Shown piece after piece: positions 17,844 to 29,488 of a stretch of 64,000 nucleotides of DNA. The position numbers and the translations under genes were made by a program. Source of the DNA: Bradyrhizobium sp. AZCC 1719 (GTDB taxonomy: Bacteria; Pseudomonadota; Alphaproteobacteria; Rhizobiales; Xanthobacteraceae); assembly GCF_036924525.1 (NCBI RefSeq), contig NZ_JAZHRU010000001.1, positions 5,485,001 to 5,549,000 on the forward strand, read 5' to 3'. Numbering within the stretch: the first letter of the stretch is position 1; each line of letters starts with the position of its first letter. The notes below the pieces were generated by a model that was not told the origin of the DNA, made no database searches, and worked only from the letters and a program-made list of their open reading frames with translations.

Positions 17844-18329
17844 TCAGGATGCGCGGCTTAACAGATCAGCGAAGCGCTGCAGGTACAGCGGCCAACCCTG
17901 ATCACCCGCGACTCCATCGCGCACGCTTTGCCACCCCTCGCCGTGGCGGTCCAGGTGTCGGTGCTCGATCTCAACGCGTGTCCGGTGCGCCGTCTCGGCC
18001 GTAAATCGCACTTCCCACTCGCTGGTCTTGTTCGGATCGGTCTCGATCTGCCATTGCGGGCTAATGTTCCAGCTCAAGAGCACTCGATTGGGCGGCTCGT
18101 ACGCCAGCACTCGCGCCCACCGGCACTCGCTGCCGTCAATGCCGCGGTCATAGAGATGGCCACCAACTCGCGGCTCGAACACCGTCTCGGCGATCGGCAC
18201 GCCCAGCAGGTTGTGCTCGGCGGGTTTGAAGCGGCCAAAGTCCTCGGTGAAGACCTTGAATGCGCGCGCGATCGGCGCCTCCACCACGATAGAGTGCTTG
18301 ACGGATTTGATCGCTGCTTGAGTGCTCAT
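17844..18329 (-). CDS. SRPBCC (AHSA1/START-like) family protein
   Basis: 161 residues. The N-terminus VKHSIVVEAPIARAFKVFTE and the VGGHLYDRGIDGSECRWARV, PPNRVLLSWN segments are those of the AHSA1-like SRPBCC ligand-binding fold, which is mostly used for small hydrophobic molecules. No catalytic motif identifies a substrate. Its ATG overlaps the ArsR stop (ATGA, 18326-18329), so it is translationally coupled to the regulator. ArsR-SRPBCC pairs are widespread in actinobacteria and proteobacteria and are presumed to respond to a ligand held by the SRPBCC protein; this is inference. Confidence 0.88.
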   Translation of the reverse strand: MSTQAAIKSVKHSIVVEAPIARAFKVFTEDFGRFKPAEHNLLGVPIAETVFEPRVGGHLYDRGIDGSECRWARVLAYEPPNRVLLSWNISPQWQIETDPNKTSEWEVRFTAETAHRTRVEIEHRHLDRHGEGWQSVRDGVAGDQGWPLYLQRFADLLSRAS

Positions 18330-18643
18330 TTCGGCTCCTCCGGTGGTTGCTCGATGGCTGTCTTGTAGGCTGCCATCGTCTTGCTCCAGAACACGTCGAG
18401 TTCCGCACGAAGGGCTGCCAACCCGGCGGGATCGACGCGGTAGATCCGCTGTTTGCCGGCCGGCGCGTCGACCACGAGCCCGGCGTCCTTCAAGACCCTC
18501 AGGTGCTGCGAGACTGCGGGGCGGCTAACCGGCAGGGCACGCGCCAGTCCACTGACCGAGCTCGGATGATCGACCAATCGCTCGAATATTGTGCGCCTGG
18601 TCGGATCAGCGAGCGCCGTCCACCCACTCTTCGCGTAAGCCAT
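18326..18643 (-). CDS. ArsR-family transcriptional repressor
   Basis: 105 residues from ATG 18643 (a TTG at 18661 also in frame is less likely because it sits inside the operator). The winged-helix core is plain: LADPTRRTIFERLVDHPSSV, then the recognition helix region SRPAVSQHLRVLKDAGLV and wing PAGKQRIYRVDPAGL. The metal ligands of ArsR/SmtB (CxC or alpha-5 sites) are missing, so it probably senses something other than a metal. Autoregulation is suggested by the palindrome just ahead of its start. Confidence 0.92.
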   Translation of the reverse strand: MAYAKSGWTALADPTRRTIFERLVDHPSSVSGLARALPVSRPAVSQHLRVLKDAGLVVDAPAGKQRIYRVDPAGLAALRAELDVFWSKTMAAYKTAIEQPPEEPK

Positions 18644-18648
18644 CGCTA

Positions 18649-18678
18649 ACGCGTAAGTCAATACTTACGTGTTGTCAA
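18649..18678 (-). promoter_or_regulatory. arsR promoter with overlapping palindromic operator
   Basis: CGTAAGT (18652-18658) and ACTTACG (18663-18669) are perfect inverted 7-mers with a 4-bp gap, extending to 10-bp arms (18649-18672) with one mismatch. On the minus strand a TTGACA (18678-18673) lies directly upstream as a -35 candidate, so a bound ArsR dimer would cover the -10 region and the ribosome site of the gene that starts at 18643. Confidence 0.65.
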
Positions 18679-18788
18679 GCCACATTCAACGATTTCTGGC
18701 AGGGGGCGTTTCGGATTGCGTCGCTATGGATGTCACCGTAATTCGGTGTACTGGCACCAGGCTGACATTCCGGCTGCTCAGAACGAAG

Positions 18789-20903
18789 CTACACCGTCAG
18801 CACATCTTCAATCCGGATCGGCAAGCTGCGCACGCGCTTGCCTGTGGCGTGAAAGACGGCGTTGGCGATGGCGGGGGCCATGCCGACGAGCGCGATCTCG
18901 CCGAGGCCTTTGACGCCGAGGGCATTGACGTGTGGGTCGATCTCTTCGACGAAGTACGCTTCAAGTTGGGGAATGTCGAGATTCACGGGCAGCAGGTAAT
19001 CGGCCATATGGGCGTTGACCGGGCGGCCGTCGCGCGGATCGAGGACAGTGCGTTCCATCAACGCCATGCCCATTCCGCCGATCATGCCGCCAATGCATTG
19101 GCTCCTCGCAAGTCGCGGATTGACGACGCGGCCGATGCCATAGGCGCCCGCGGCGCGGCGCAGCCGGATCGTGCCGACATCGGGATCGACGGCCACCTCC
19201 GCAAATACGGCTCCAAAGGAGTGCATGGAAAAGCGGGCCGCGACATCGGGATCGCGCTGAGCCGAAGCCGTAGCCTCGATGGGGCGGCCGTCCTGAGGGC
19301 GCTTTGCGGCTTCCTCCTGCACGGCAATACAGGCGGCGCGGATCGCAGAGCCGACCGAGGCCATCGTCCATGAGCCGCCATGGGATGGAGCCGGCGGATA
19401 GTCAGAGCGGCCAAGGCTGAAGCGCACCCGTTCAACAGGCAGCCCCAGCGTCTCGGCGGCAACCTGCGTCATCGATGTGTAGGTGCCGGGACCCATGTCG
19501 CTTGCCGCCACTTCAACTTCGGCGGTGCCGTCCGCAAGCAGCCGCGCCCGCGCATTCGCCGGCGCATGGAAGGCCGGATAGCTCGCCGATGCCACGCCCA
19601 TGCCGACCAGCAGCCGGCCATCGCGCATCGAACGAGGTTCGGGTAACCGCCGCGACCAGCCGAAACGTTCGGCGGCGAGGTCATGGCATTTCATCAGCGA
19701 CCGGCTGGAGAACGGCTTGTTCTCGCCCTCATCGATCGCCGGCTCGTTGCGACGCCGCAGATCTATCGGATCGATTCCGAGCTTGTACGACAGTTCATCC
19801 ACGGCACATTCGAGCGCAAAGACACCGCTTGCCTCGCCGGGGCCGCGCATATGGTTCGGGGTGCCGATATCGAGTGGCAGCAGCCGGTAGCGGGTCCGCA
19901 CGTTCGGCGTGGAGTACAGGAAGCTCGTAACCGAAGTCAGGGCCTCCATGAACTCTTCATAGCGGCTCGTCTCGCCGGTGCCTTCGTGCACAATGCTGGT
20001 GAGCTTGCCGTCCGCCGTGGCCCCGAGAGCCATCCGCTGCAGGGTGCGGGGCCGATGGCCCGTCATGAAGAACATCTGCTTGCGCGTGAGTACGAGCTTG
20101 ACGGGACGTCGCAACTGTCGCGCCGCCATGACCGCAAGCGTCACATGCGGCCATGTCCTGAGCGACGTGCCGAAGGCACCGCCGATAAACGGACAGATCA
20201 CCTGTATGTTCTCGGGCGGCAGGCCGAACACGGCTGCGATCTCGGCCTGTTCGTTGACGACGAACTGGCTCTTGCTCCACAGCGTCAGCCGATCTCCATT
20301 CCAGGCCGCGACGGTGGCGTGCGGCTCCATTGGATTGTGGTTTTCGCGCGCGATTTCATAGATCTCGTCGACCTTCACCGGCGCGTCCGCGAGAGCGCTG
20401 TCGGCATTGCCGCGCGCGGTGTCGGCCGGCAGCCTCGCATCCGGCTGCTTCCCGGCTTCCGGAACGACAGGCCGGGCTTTTGGGTCGGCAGGATCAACGA
20501 GCGGCCGCTCGGCCGTGTAGGAGATGCGCAGCGCCGCAGCCGCGCGCTCCGCCTGGTCGAGCGTATCGGCGACGACGATCGCCACCGGTTGCCCGTAGAA
20601 GCGCACCTGGTCGTCCTGCAGCACATGCAGCCGCTCGCCTGTCGCCGGATCGATATAGCTCCTGTGCGGCGCGTATGGCAGGCGCGGCGCATTGCGATGG
20701 GTGATGACGGCAACGACGCCCGGCATCTTCTCAACCGGCGCGGTCTCGATATCGGTCACGCGGCCGAGCCCCACCGTGGCACCGACGATCACCGCATAGG
20801 CCTGGCCGCCCTGGTTGAAGTCGGCCGCGTAGCGCGCCGCGCCTGTGACCTTGGCGCGACCATCCACGCGCGGCAGCGGCTTTCCGATCACGTTCGTCGT
20901 CAT
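18789..20903 (-). CDS. paoC: Molybdopterin-binding subunit of xanthine-dehydrogenase-family aldehyde oxidoreductase (PaoC-like)
   Basis: 704 residues, the large Mo-cofactor subunit. It starts GKPLPRVDGRAKVTGAARYA, typical of the family; the molybdopterin contacts are in CPFIGGAFGTSLR and HMRGPGEASGVFALE, and the C-terminal VKGLGEIALVGMAPAI carries the catalytic glutamate (GEIA) expected to activate the Mo-hydroxo group. With the FAD and 2Fe-2S subunits upstream it forms a three-subunit hydroxylase like E. coli PaoABC (YagTSR), which oxidises aldehydes in the periplasm. There is no dedicated chaperone (PaoD/XdhC) gene in the window. ATGA overlap with the FAD subunit (20900-20903). Confidence 0.88.
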   Translation of the reverse strand: MTTNVIGKPLPRVDGRAKVTGAARYAADFNQGGQAYAVIVGATVGLGRVTDIETAPVEKMPGVVAVITHRNAPRLPYAPHRSYIDPATGERLHVLQDDQVRFYGQPVAIVVADTLDQAERAAAALRISYTAERPLVDPADPKARPVVPEAGKQPDARLPADTARGNADSALADAPVKVDEIYEIARENHNPMEPHATVAAWNGDRLTLWSKSQFVVNEQAEIAAVFGLPPENIQVICPFIGGAFGTSLRTWPHVTLAVMAARQLRRPVKLVLTRKQMFFMTGHRPRTLQRMALGATADGKLTSIVHEGTGETSRYEEFMEALTSVTSFLYSTPNVRTRYRLLPLDIGTPNHMRGPGEASGVFALECAVDELSYKLGIDPIDLRRRNEPAIDEGENKPFSSRSLMKCHDLAAERFGWSRRLPEPRSMRDGRLLVGMGVASASYPAFHAPANARARLLADGTAEVEVAASDMGPGTYTSMTQVAAETLGLPVERVRFSLGRSDYPPAPSHGGSWTMASVGSAIRAACIAVQEEAAKRPQDGRPIEATASAQRDPDVAARFSMHSFGAVFAEVAVDPDVGTIRLRRAAGAYGIGRVVNPRLARSQCIGGMIGGMGMALMERTVLDPRDGRPVNAHMADYLLPVNLDIPQLEAYFVEEIDPHVNALGVKGLGEIALVGMAPAIANAVFHATGKRVRSLPIRIEDVLTV

Positions 20904-21877
20904 GCGGCTTCTCCCGTCATTTCAAGAGCGCGGACGATCGTCCGGGGCAGCAGTTCGAGCTTGTAATGATTGCCCGACAACGGACGGGCTCCTTCGAGCG
21001 CCAGCCGCGCGGCGGTTTCGAAGATTTTGCGATCCGGTGCCTTGCCGATCAGCGCTTTCTCCACCGTGCGCAGGCGCCATGGCCGGGTGGCCACGCCGCC
21101 GACAGCGAGCCGCGCCTGACGGATCACGCCGTCCCCGACATCGAGTGCGGCGGCGGCGGATACGAGCGCGAATTCGTAAGAAGCGCGGTCGCGTACCTTG
21201 AGATAGCGCGCCCGCCGGCTGTACGGACCGCCGGGGACCCGCACCGCGAGGATCAGCTCGCCAGGCAGCAGCGTATGTTCGAGATGCGGCGTATCGCCCG
21301 GCAAGCGAAACAGTTCCTCGACCGGAAAGCTGCGCTCGCCCCGCGGCCCCCTCACCTGCATCGTGGCATCGAGCGCGACCAGCGCGACGGCAACGTCCGA
21401 AGGATGCGTTGCCGCGCAATGATTGCTCGTGCCGAGAATGGCGTGGCCGGCATTGAGGCCATCGATCGCGGCGCAGCCGGAGTTCGGGGTGCGCTTGTTG
21501 CAGGGCGCGTCGTGCATCCGGAAATAGGGGCAGCGCACGCGCTGGAGCAGGTTGCCGCCGATGGAGGCCATGTTGCGCAATTGCGGCGAGGCGCCCTCGA
21601 TCAGGCTTTCGGCAACGAGCGGGTGCAGGCGCTGCACGCCTGGGTGGGCGGCGACATCGGCCATGCGGGCGAGCGCGCCGATCACGAGATCGGAACCCTC
21701 GATGCGGATTTCGGAAAGCGGGAGCGTGTTGATGTCGACGAGGTGTTCCGGCTGCTCCACCTCCTCCCGCATGAGGTCGATCAACGTGGTGCCGCCGGCG
21801 ATGAAACGTCGGCCGGACGATGCGGCGGCGATGGCGGCCTGGACAGAGGTCGCCTTCTCGAGCGTGAATGGAAGCAT
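20900..21877 (-). CDS. paoB: FAD-binding subunit of aldehyde oxidoreductase (PaoB-like)
   Basis: 325 residues from ATG 21877, which has a strong AGGAGG 8 nt ahead and lies 2 bp after the stop of the 2Fe-2S gene; the longer frame to 21961 overlaps that gene. The vanillyl-alcohol-oxidase-type FAD motif RRFIAGGTTLIDLMR is at about 22-36 and a second flavin segment SIGGNLLQRVRCPYFR at about 105-120. The cysteines in RCPYFRMHDAPCNKRTPNSGC match the extra [4Fe-4S]-binding insertion known in PaoB-type subunits, which separates it from plain xanthine dehydrogenase B subunits. It passes electrons between the 2Fe-2S centres and an external acceptor. Confidence 0.9.
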   Translation of the reverse strand: MLPFTLEKATSVQAAIAAASSGRRFIAGGTTLIDLMREEVEQPEHLVDINTLPLSEIRIEGSDLVIGALARMADVAAHPGVQRLHPLVAESLIEGASPQLRNMASIGGNLLQRVRCPYFRMHDAPCNKRTPNSGCAAIDGLNAGHAILGTSNHCAATHPSDVAVALVALDATMQVRGPRGERSFPVEELFRLPGDTPHLEHTLLPGELILAVRVPGGPYSRRARYLKVRDRASYEFALVSAAAALDVGDGVIRQARLAVGGVATRPWRLRTVEKALIGKAPDRKIFETAARLALEGARPLSGNHYKLELLPRTIVRALEMTGEAA

Positions 21878-21879
21878 GG

Positions 21880-22506
21880 TCAGGCCCTCCTGGCAGCGTC
21901 GGCGACCGCAGCGACGATGCCCGGATAGGCGCCGCAACGGCAGATATTGCCGCTCATCCAAAACCTGATTTCATCTGGCGAGCCTGCATGGCCTTCGGCG
22001 ATGCAGCCTATTCCCGACATGATCTGTCCGGGGGTGCAGAAGCCGCACTGCAAGCCGTCGTGCTCGACGAACGCAGCCTGGAGCGGATGAAGCTCGCCAT
22101 TCGTTTCAAGGCCTTCGATCGTCTTGATCTCAGCGCCCTCATGCATCGCAGCCAGCGTCAGGCAGGAGACGATCCGCCTGCCGTTGAGAAGGATGGTGCA
22201 AGCGCCGCAGGCGCCCTGATTGCACCCCTTCTTCGTGCCGGTGAGATCGAGCGTCTCGCGCAGCACATCGAGCAGTGAGCGGCGGGGGTCCAGGTCAAGC
22301 TCATGCTGCCTGCCGTTGACCACCAGCCGGACCCGTCCCGTCGATGCGGCGGGAGGCCGTTCAGAGATGGGCTGCGCGGCGACTTCCGATGCGACCGCGA
22401 GAGTGGCCGCTCCCCCGACCGTAAGCAGCACCGAACGGCGCGATAATCCGCCACGCTGCTCTTCGGTCTCAACAGCACCGTCGGTGAACGGCTCATCGCT
22501 TGTCAT
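21880..22506 (-). CDS. paoA: 2Fe-2S subunit of aldehyde oxidoreductase with Tat signal (PaoA-like)
   Basis: 208 residues. A twin-arginine signal is present (LSRRSVLLTVGGAATLAVAS, about 21-40), so the assembled complex should be exported folded to the periplasm, as for E. coli PaoABC. Plant-type ferredoxin cysteines follow (GCNQGACGACTILLNG, then SCLTLA) and the second all-helical 2Fe-2S domain (LQCGFCTPGQIM and NICRCGAYPGI). First gene of the paoABC operon. The start ATG 22506 has 236 bp of spacing to the divergently placed end of the AraC gene. Confidence 0.93.
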   Translation of the reverse strand: MTSDEPFTDGAVETEEQRGGLSRRSVLLTVGGAATLAVASEVAAQPISERPPAASTGRVRLVVNGRQHELDLDPRRSLLDVLRETLDLTGTKKGCNQGACGACTILLNGRRIVSCLTLAAMHEGAEIKTIEGLETNGELHPLQAAFVEHDGLQCGFCTPGQIMSGIGCIAEGHAGSPDEIRFWMSGNICRCGAYPGIVAAVADAARRA

Positions 22507-22536
22507 GATCGTATGCTCGCTTGCTTGTTGACGTGA

Positions 22537-22559
22537 TTATCGTTCGCTGATTGCGATAA
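22537..22559. promoter_or_regulatory. Imperfectly spaced palindrome upstream of paoA
   Basis: TTATCG (22537-22542) and CGATAA (22554-22559) are inverted with an 11-bp gap, about 30 bp ahead of the paoA ATG. A nearby pair TGACGTGA (22529-22536) and TGACGTCA (22562-22569) also stands out. Either could serve a regulator; the evidence is only positional. Confidence 0.3.
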
Positions 22560-22742
22560 GATGACGTCACAATTCCTCTTCGACGCTCGGAAGCGGATCG
22601 GATTGCGCTGCGCACCAGACATCAAGCGCGGCCAAGCGATCGCCTCGGATGAACAGCGCGAACTAAGCATGAACCTAGTGGGGTGTACCGTTCGGATATT
22701 GCGGCGACTATCGCGGTGTTGCGATGAAGTGCCGCCGGGCAC

Positions 22743-23597
22743 CTACAGAGCGCGTCGGAATGCCGACGGGGTCACGCCGACGATCGTTCGGAAAGCCGCC
22801 GCGAAAGCTGATGGCGTCTCGTAACCGACTGCAAGCGCGACCTCTGTGACACTCAGGCCTGAATGGGCGAGAAGCTCGCGGGCGCGGCGCATGCGTTGCG
22901 CGGTCAACCACGCGTGCGGGGTCTGGCCGGTCGACTGCCGAAATGCCGTGCAGAAGTGGAAGCGGCTCAGGCCGACAAGGGTGGCGAGTTCGTTGAGCCC
23001 GATATGCTGTTCGAGATTCTCGCGCATGAACGTCGTGACGCGCCGCACCTGCCAGTCAGCAAGCCCGCCCTTTCTAACCTGAGCAGACAAGCTGCCAAAT
23101 GATGAATGCTCGCGGATCAGCCGCGCGCAGAGGAGGTCGATCGCCTGCTCCACGAACAGACGGGACGATGCACTGTCCCGCGCCGCCTCGTGGCTGAGAA
23201 TTTCAAGCAGCCCCGCCGCCGCGGGATCGCCGAAGGCCACGCGCGGAAGAATCTCGACGCGTCTTCCGCCCGCAATCTCGTCGGCGCATGCCTGGAGGCG
23301 TTCCTGCGTGAGGTAGACGTGCGAAACCACCACGGGGCCGGCAATGTTCCAGTGGCCGTCAACGCCTCTCGGGATGAGGGTGAAGGCTTTCGAGTTGGTC
23401 CTGGACGTCAGGCGCTTGTTCTCAATCCGCCAGGATATCTCGTGCTGTCCTTCGTGGCAGCCGACGGCGACGTACCCGGCCACGCCGCGCATGTAATCCT
23501 CTTGCAACCCGCCATGCGCCCACTTCCGTGTCAGGCGCGTATCACCGTGCAAGATCTCAGGCACCAATACCGGTGGCTCGTCCAAGATGCGCGCCAT
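22743..23597 (-). CDS. AraC-family transcriptional regulator
   Basis: 284 residues from ATG 23597; an in-frame TTG at 23699 would add 34 low-complexity residues. The N-terminal cupin-like sensor has no known ligand motif. The C-terminal double HTH is IGLNELATLVGLSRFHFCTAF and LSVTEVALAVGYETPSAFAA, ending VGVTPSAFRR. It is a paralogue of the gene at 2193-3140. It is transcribed toward paoA's upstream region in the same direction as paoABC, ending 236 bp before that operon, so it is a reasonable activator of paoABC. Confidence 0.87.
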   Translation of the reverse strand: MARILDEPPVLVPEILHGDTRLTRKWAHGGLQEDYMRGVAGYVAVGCHEGQHEISWRIENKRLTSRTNSKAFTLIPRGVDGHWNIAGPVVVSHVYLTQERLQACADEIAGGRRVEILPRVAFGDPAAAGLLEILSHEAARDSASSRLFVEQAIDLLCARLIREHSSFGSLSAQVRKGGLADWQVRRVTTFMRENLEQHIGLNELATLVGLSRFHFCTAFRQSTGQTPHAWLTAQRMRRARELLAHSGLSVTEVALAVGYETPSAFAAAFRTIVGVTPSAFRRAL

Positions 23598-23699
23598 CTC
23601 AATGGCAGGATCCGGACTTGAGTGGCCGGCTGTAGATCGGGCCAGGCCGCGTTGATTCGGTGCGGCCCTGCTTCGGGAACGGAACAGCCGCTGGTCCAA

Positions 23700-24178
23700 A
23701 CTGTCGTCCTCGTCGAGCCGCTACACTTTTGCACCACCATTATGCAAAAAGACGCAGCCATTGGGTAGAAAAACATCTGCGACAATCCTGACGCGCCCCC
23801 TCCTGACTGCCTACAAATTGATCAACCCATGGTCGCGCGGTTCGGCTGAGGCCCTCCGTCCTCGCGGCTGAAGCCGGCCGCCTCCCCCGCCGTGTTCAAT
23901 GCCCAAGAGAACTCGCCATTGCAGTCCCGTCCACTGCAAATTGAAATGGTAGACATCGCCGTAACGACGCGCATCGCTATTTCAACAATCGCAACATCGG
24001 CTCAATCCCGTCACGACACGCCCACGTTGAACCCGTAAGTGTGGCCTGCTGTTTCGCCTTGCGCGAGTGAAGTGCCCACAAACTGTGCTGCGTCGAACAT
24101 GCGGAACACGTGGTGAATTTGCGCAAACGACGGCGCCACCAACCAGCAACAGAAAACTGCAAACAAAAGGAGCTGTAG
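23700..24178. other. Intergenic region ahead of the RTX glycosidase
   Basis: No convincing gene. It must hold the promoter for the rightward RTX gene. The only notable element is a good ribosome-binding site, AAGGAG at 24167-24172, 6 nt ahead of the ATG at 24179, which fixes that start. Confidence 0.5.
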
Positions 24179-26485
24179 ATGGCCGGCGTGTTTCCTGTTC
24201 AAGGATTTGGATTCCTCTCCAACTACAATGGCGCATTCGTCGCCGGTTCCGCGCTCGCCGCCATGCAGGCGATCGCCGGCACCAATTCAAATTCGATCGA
24301 ACTCGCTCCGCGGCTGTTTATGCAAACGAGGACGTCGAATGATGTTTTCGCCGATCCCAACAAGACCGAGAGCGACGCCAATATTCTCCAGGCGGCGGCA
24401 AATGCGCAGGCGCTCGGGCTTTCGGTCACGCTGAAGCCTATGGTCTCAGCCCTCGATGGCACGCTCGCATACGCACTCATTCCGAGCGATCCCGCCGCTT
24501 TCTTCGCTTCCTACAAGACCGCAATGGTCCACATGGCTGAAATCGCCGAGCAAGCGGGCGTGACCATGCTCTCGATCGGCAATGAGCTGGGCAAGCTCTC
24601 CGGACCGCCATATCGAAGCTACTGGGTCGACCTCATCGATTCCGTACGCGCCGTGTTCCACGGCGAGATCACCTACGCAGCCGCAACCGACGAAGCCATC
24701 AATGTCAGCTTTTGGGACAAGGTCGATGTCATCGGAATCAACGCCTATCCGCCGCTGACGACGACAACCGAGCCGACCGTCGAGGAGATGGTCAATGCGT
24801 GGAACAACATGTCCACGGACGACTACTGGGCGAAGGTGATGAATCACATGTCGCCGGTCGATTTCTTCCATTCCCTTGCCTTGCAGTACGACAAGCAGGT
24901 GTTCTTCACCGAAACCGGTTATCGCAGCCTCGACGGAACCAATATCAGCCCGGGCGGCTGGGCCGAAGGCACGACGCAGGATGTGCAGGAGCAATACGAT
25001 GCCTTCAACGCCTTCTTTCAGGTTTGGGGATCGGAAGGCGGAAGCTGGTTCAGGGGCGCGTCGATCTGGAACTGGGATACGAACAACAAATATTCGCCGA
25101 TCGGCTACTCGCCCCAGGGCAAGCCTGCGCAGGAGTTGATTACCGAATGGTATGGAGGTCAGCACCAGCCGCCCGGCCAGACGCTAACGGGTTCTCCGTC
25201 TGCCGATTTGATGGATGTCGGCGGCGGCAATGACGTGCTGTCGGGCGGGGTCGGCAACGACACGATCAAAGCCGGCGGCGGCGATGACACCATTACCGGC
25301 GGCCCCGATACAATTCCGAAACTCATGGAGACGTCAGTCACGGTGACGGGCTACAGCTCCGTCGTCGACGGCGTCGGCGCCAAGATGCAGCTCCTGATCA
25401 ACGGGCAGCAGGTCGGCAGCACCGTCGAATTCCACGGCGCGAGCGATCCATCGGGTTTCCAGACCTTCACATTCACATTCGCCAACCCGGCCAGCGTCTC
25501 CAGTCTCGATCTCGCCTTCATCAACGACATCGCCAACGCCAATGGCGACCGCAACCTTTATATCAAGGACATCACCGTCAACGGCGAGCACCTTGCCGTG
25601 TCAGAAGGCGTCAATCCCAGTTCGCCGGGGACGTGGAACCTCTACCAGAACAAGTCCATCCACTATGACATGACCGGCCGCCAGGACCTGTTCTTCGGTT
25701 CGTCGACCGATGATGACGATCTGGAAGGAGGCCCGGGCAAGGATGTGATCAGCGGCGGCGCCGCCACGGACATGATCCAGGGTAGCGCGGGCAATGACAC
25801 CATCAACGGCGGCCCCGGCGCGGACGTGATCCGCGGCGGGGCGGACGACGACACGATCAACAGCGGCGCCGGCATCACCACGGCGACCGATCAGCTTTAT
25901 GGCGACGACGGCAACGACGTCATAAAGGCCAGCACCGGCGATACCGGCGCCCTGCTCGACGGCGGCAGTGGCAAAGACCAGCTCTATGGCGGCTGGGTAG
26001 CCAATGTCCTGAATGGCGGTGACGGCAACGACTATCTCTCCGGCGGCGGCGGACTGGATACGATGCACGGCAACGCCGGCGACGACCAGCTCAAAGGCGG
26101 CCCGGCGGCAACCCAAATGTCCGGCGACGACGGCAACGACAGCTTGCAGGGCGGCACGGGCAGCGAGTTTCTGTACGGCGGCAGCGGCAACGACCGGCTG
26201 ACCGGCAGCGCAGGGAACGATTATCTAGCCGGCGGCACCGGCAACGACACATTCGTGTTCGCCCCCGGCTTCGGCAAGGACACCGTTGCCGACTTCCAGA
26301 ATACCGATGGCGTGCAGGATATCGTTCAGTTCAGCAAAACGGTGTTTGCCGACTTCAGCGCGCTCCAATCGCACATGGCCGAGGTTGGCACCAGCGTCGT
26401 GATCACGGTCGACGCCAACAATGCGATCGAGATCCAGAACAAGACAATGAGCCAACTCCACGCCAGCGATTTTCTGTTCGTGTGA
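24179..26485 (+). CDS. Secreted RTX glycoside hydrolase with Ca-dependent carbohydrate-binding module
   Basis: 768 residues. Residues 1-330 are a TIM-barrel glycosidase resembling the GH113/GH-A mannanase group: the acid/base glutamate is likely E136 (LSIGNELGKLS) and the nucleophile E245 (VFFTETGYRS). Then come RTX nonapeptides (about 341-378, GGNDVLSGGVGNDTIKAGGG), an embedded beta-sandwich (about 383-475, TSVTVTGYSSVVDGVGAKMQ) like the Ca-binding xylan-binding CBM36/60 modules, a long second RTX block (about 500-690), and a C-terminal RTX tail typical of type I secretion. No Sec signal exists, which agrees with export by a T1SS; no ABC/MFP genes for it are nearby. Probable task: hydrolysis of a plant or microbial beta-glycan outside the cell. 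Ca2+ should be needed for folding. Confidence 0.85.
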   Translation: MAGVFPVQGFGFLSNYNGAFVAGSALAAMQAIAGTNSNSIELAPRLFMQTRTSNDVFADPNKTESDANILQAAANAQALGLSVTLKPMVSALDGTLAYALIPSDPAAFFASYKTAMVHMAEIAEQAGVTMLSIGNELGKLSGPPYRSYWVDLIDSVRAVFHGEITYAAATDEAINVSFWDKVDVIGINAYPPLTTTTEPTVEEMVNAWNNMSTDDYWAKVMNHMSPVDFFHSLALQYDKQVFFTETGYRSLDGTNISPGGWAEGTTQDVQEQYDAFNAFFQVWGSEGGSWFRGASIWNWDTNNKYSPIGYSPQGKPAQELITEWYGGQHQPPGQTLTGSPSADLMDVGGGNDVLSGGVGNDTIKAGGGDDTITGGPDTIPKLMETSVTVTGYSSVVDGVGAKMQLLINGQQVGSTVEFHGASDPSGFQTFTFTFANPASVSSLDLAFINDIANANGDRNLYIKDITVNGEHLAVSEGVNPSSPGTWNLYQNKSIHYDMTGRQDLFFGSSTDDDDLEGGPGKDVISGGAATDMIQGSAGNDTINGGPGADVIRGGADDDTINSGAGITTATDQLYGDDGNDVIKASTGDTGALLDGGSGKDQLYGGWVANVLNGGDGNDYLSGGGGLDTMHGNAGDDQLKGGPAATQMSGDDGNDSLQGGTGSEFLYGGSGNDRLTGSAGNDYLAGGTGNDTFVFAPGFGKDTVADFQNTDGVQDIVQFSKTVFADFSALQSHMAEVGTSVVITVDANNAIEIQNKTMSQLHASDFLFV

Positions 26486-26521
26486 GCTCCACTGCGGGAT
26501 GATGACTCAAGCTATCTCAGC

Positions 26522-26600
26522 CGTCATTGCGAGCGGAGCGAAGCAATCCACGTCTCGGCATAACGGATGGATGGATTGCTTCGCTGCGCTCGCAATGACG
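26522..26600. repeat. 79-bp palindromic dispersed repeat, copy 2
   Basis: Same layout as the copy at 16786-16864, with arms CGTCATTGCGA (26522-26532) and TCGCAATGACG (26590-26600), and an inner GCGAAGCAATCCA / TGGATTGCTTCGC pair, here perfect. It sits between the converging RTX and valS genes and could end transcription from both sides. Confidence 0.88.
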
Positions 26601-26620
26601 GGGATAGTTCGGAGCCCTTC

Positions 26621-29488
<2,868 letters not shown>

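Noticed and set aside
19683..20966. 427-codon plus-strand frame across the Mo subunit
   Set aside because: Antisense shadow of paoC.
24011..24202. Minus-strand 63-aa frame with a signal-peptide-like start (HLQLLLFAVFCCWLVAPSFA)
   Set aside because: Starts at TTG inside the RTX gene's 5' end, has no ribosome site, and the body after the hydrophobic stretch is too short; more likely chance, although the end (TYGFNVGVS) looks like an outer-membrane tail.
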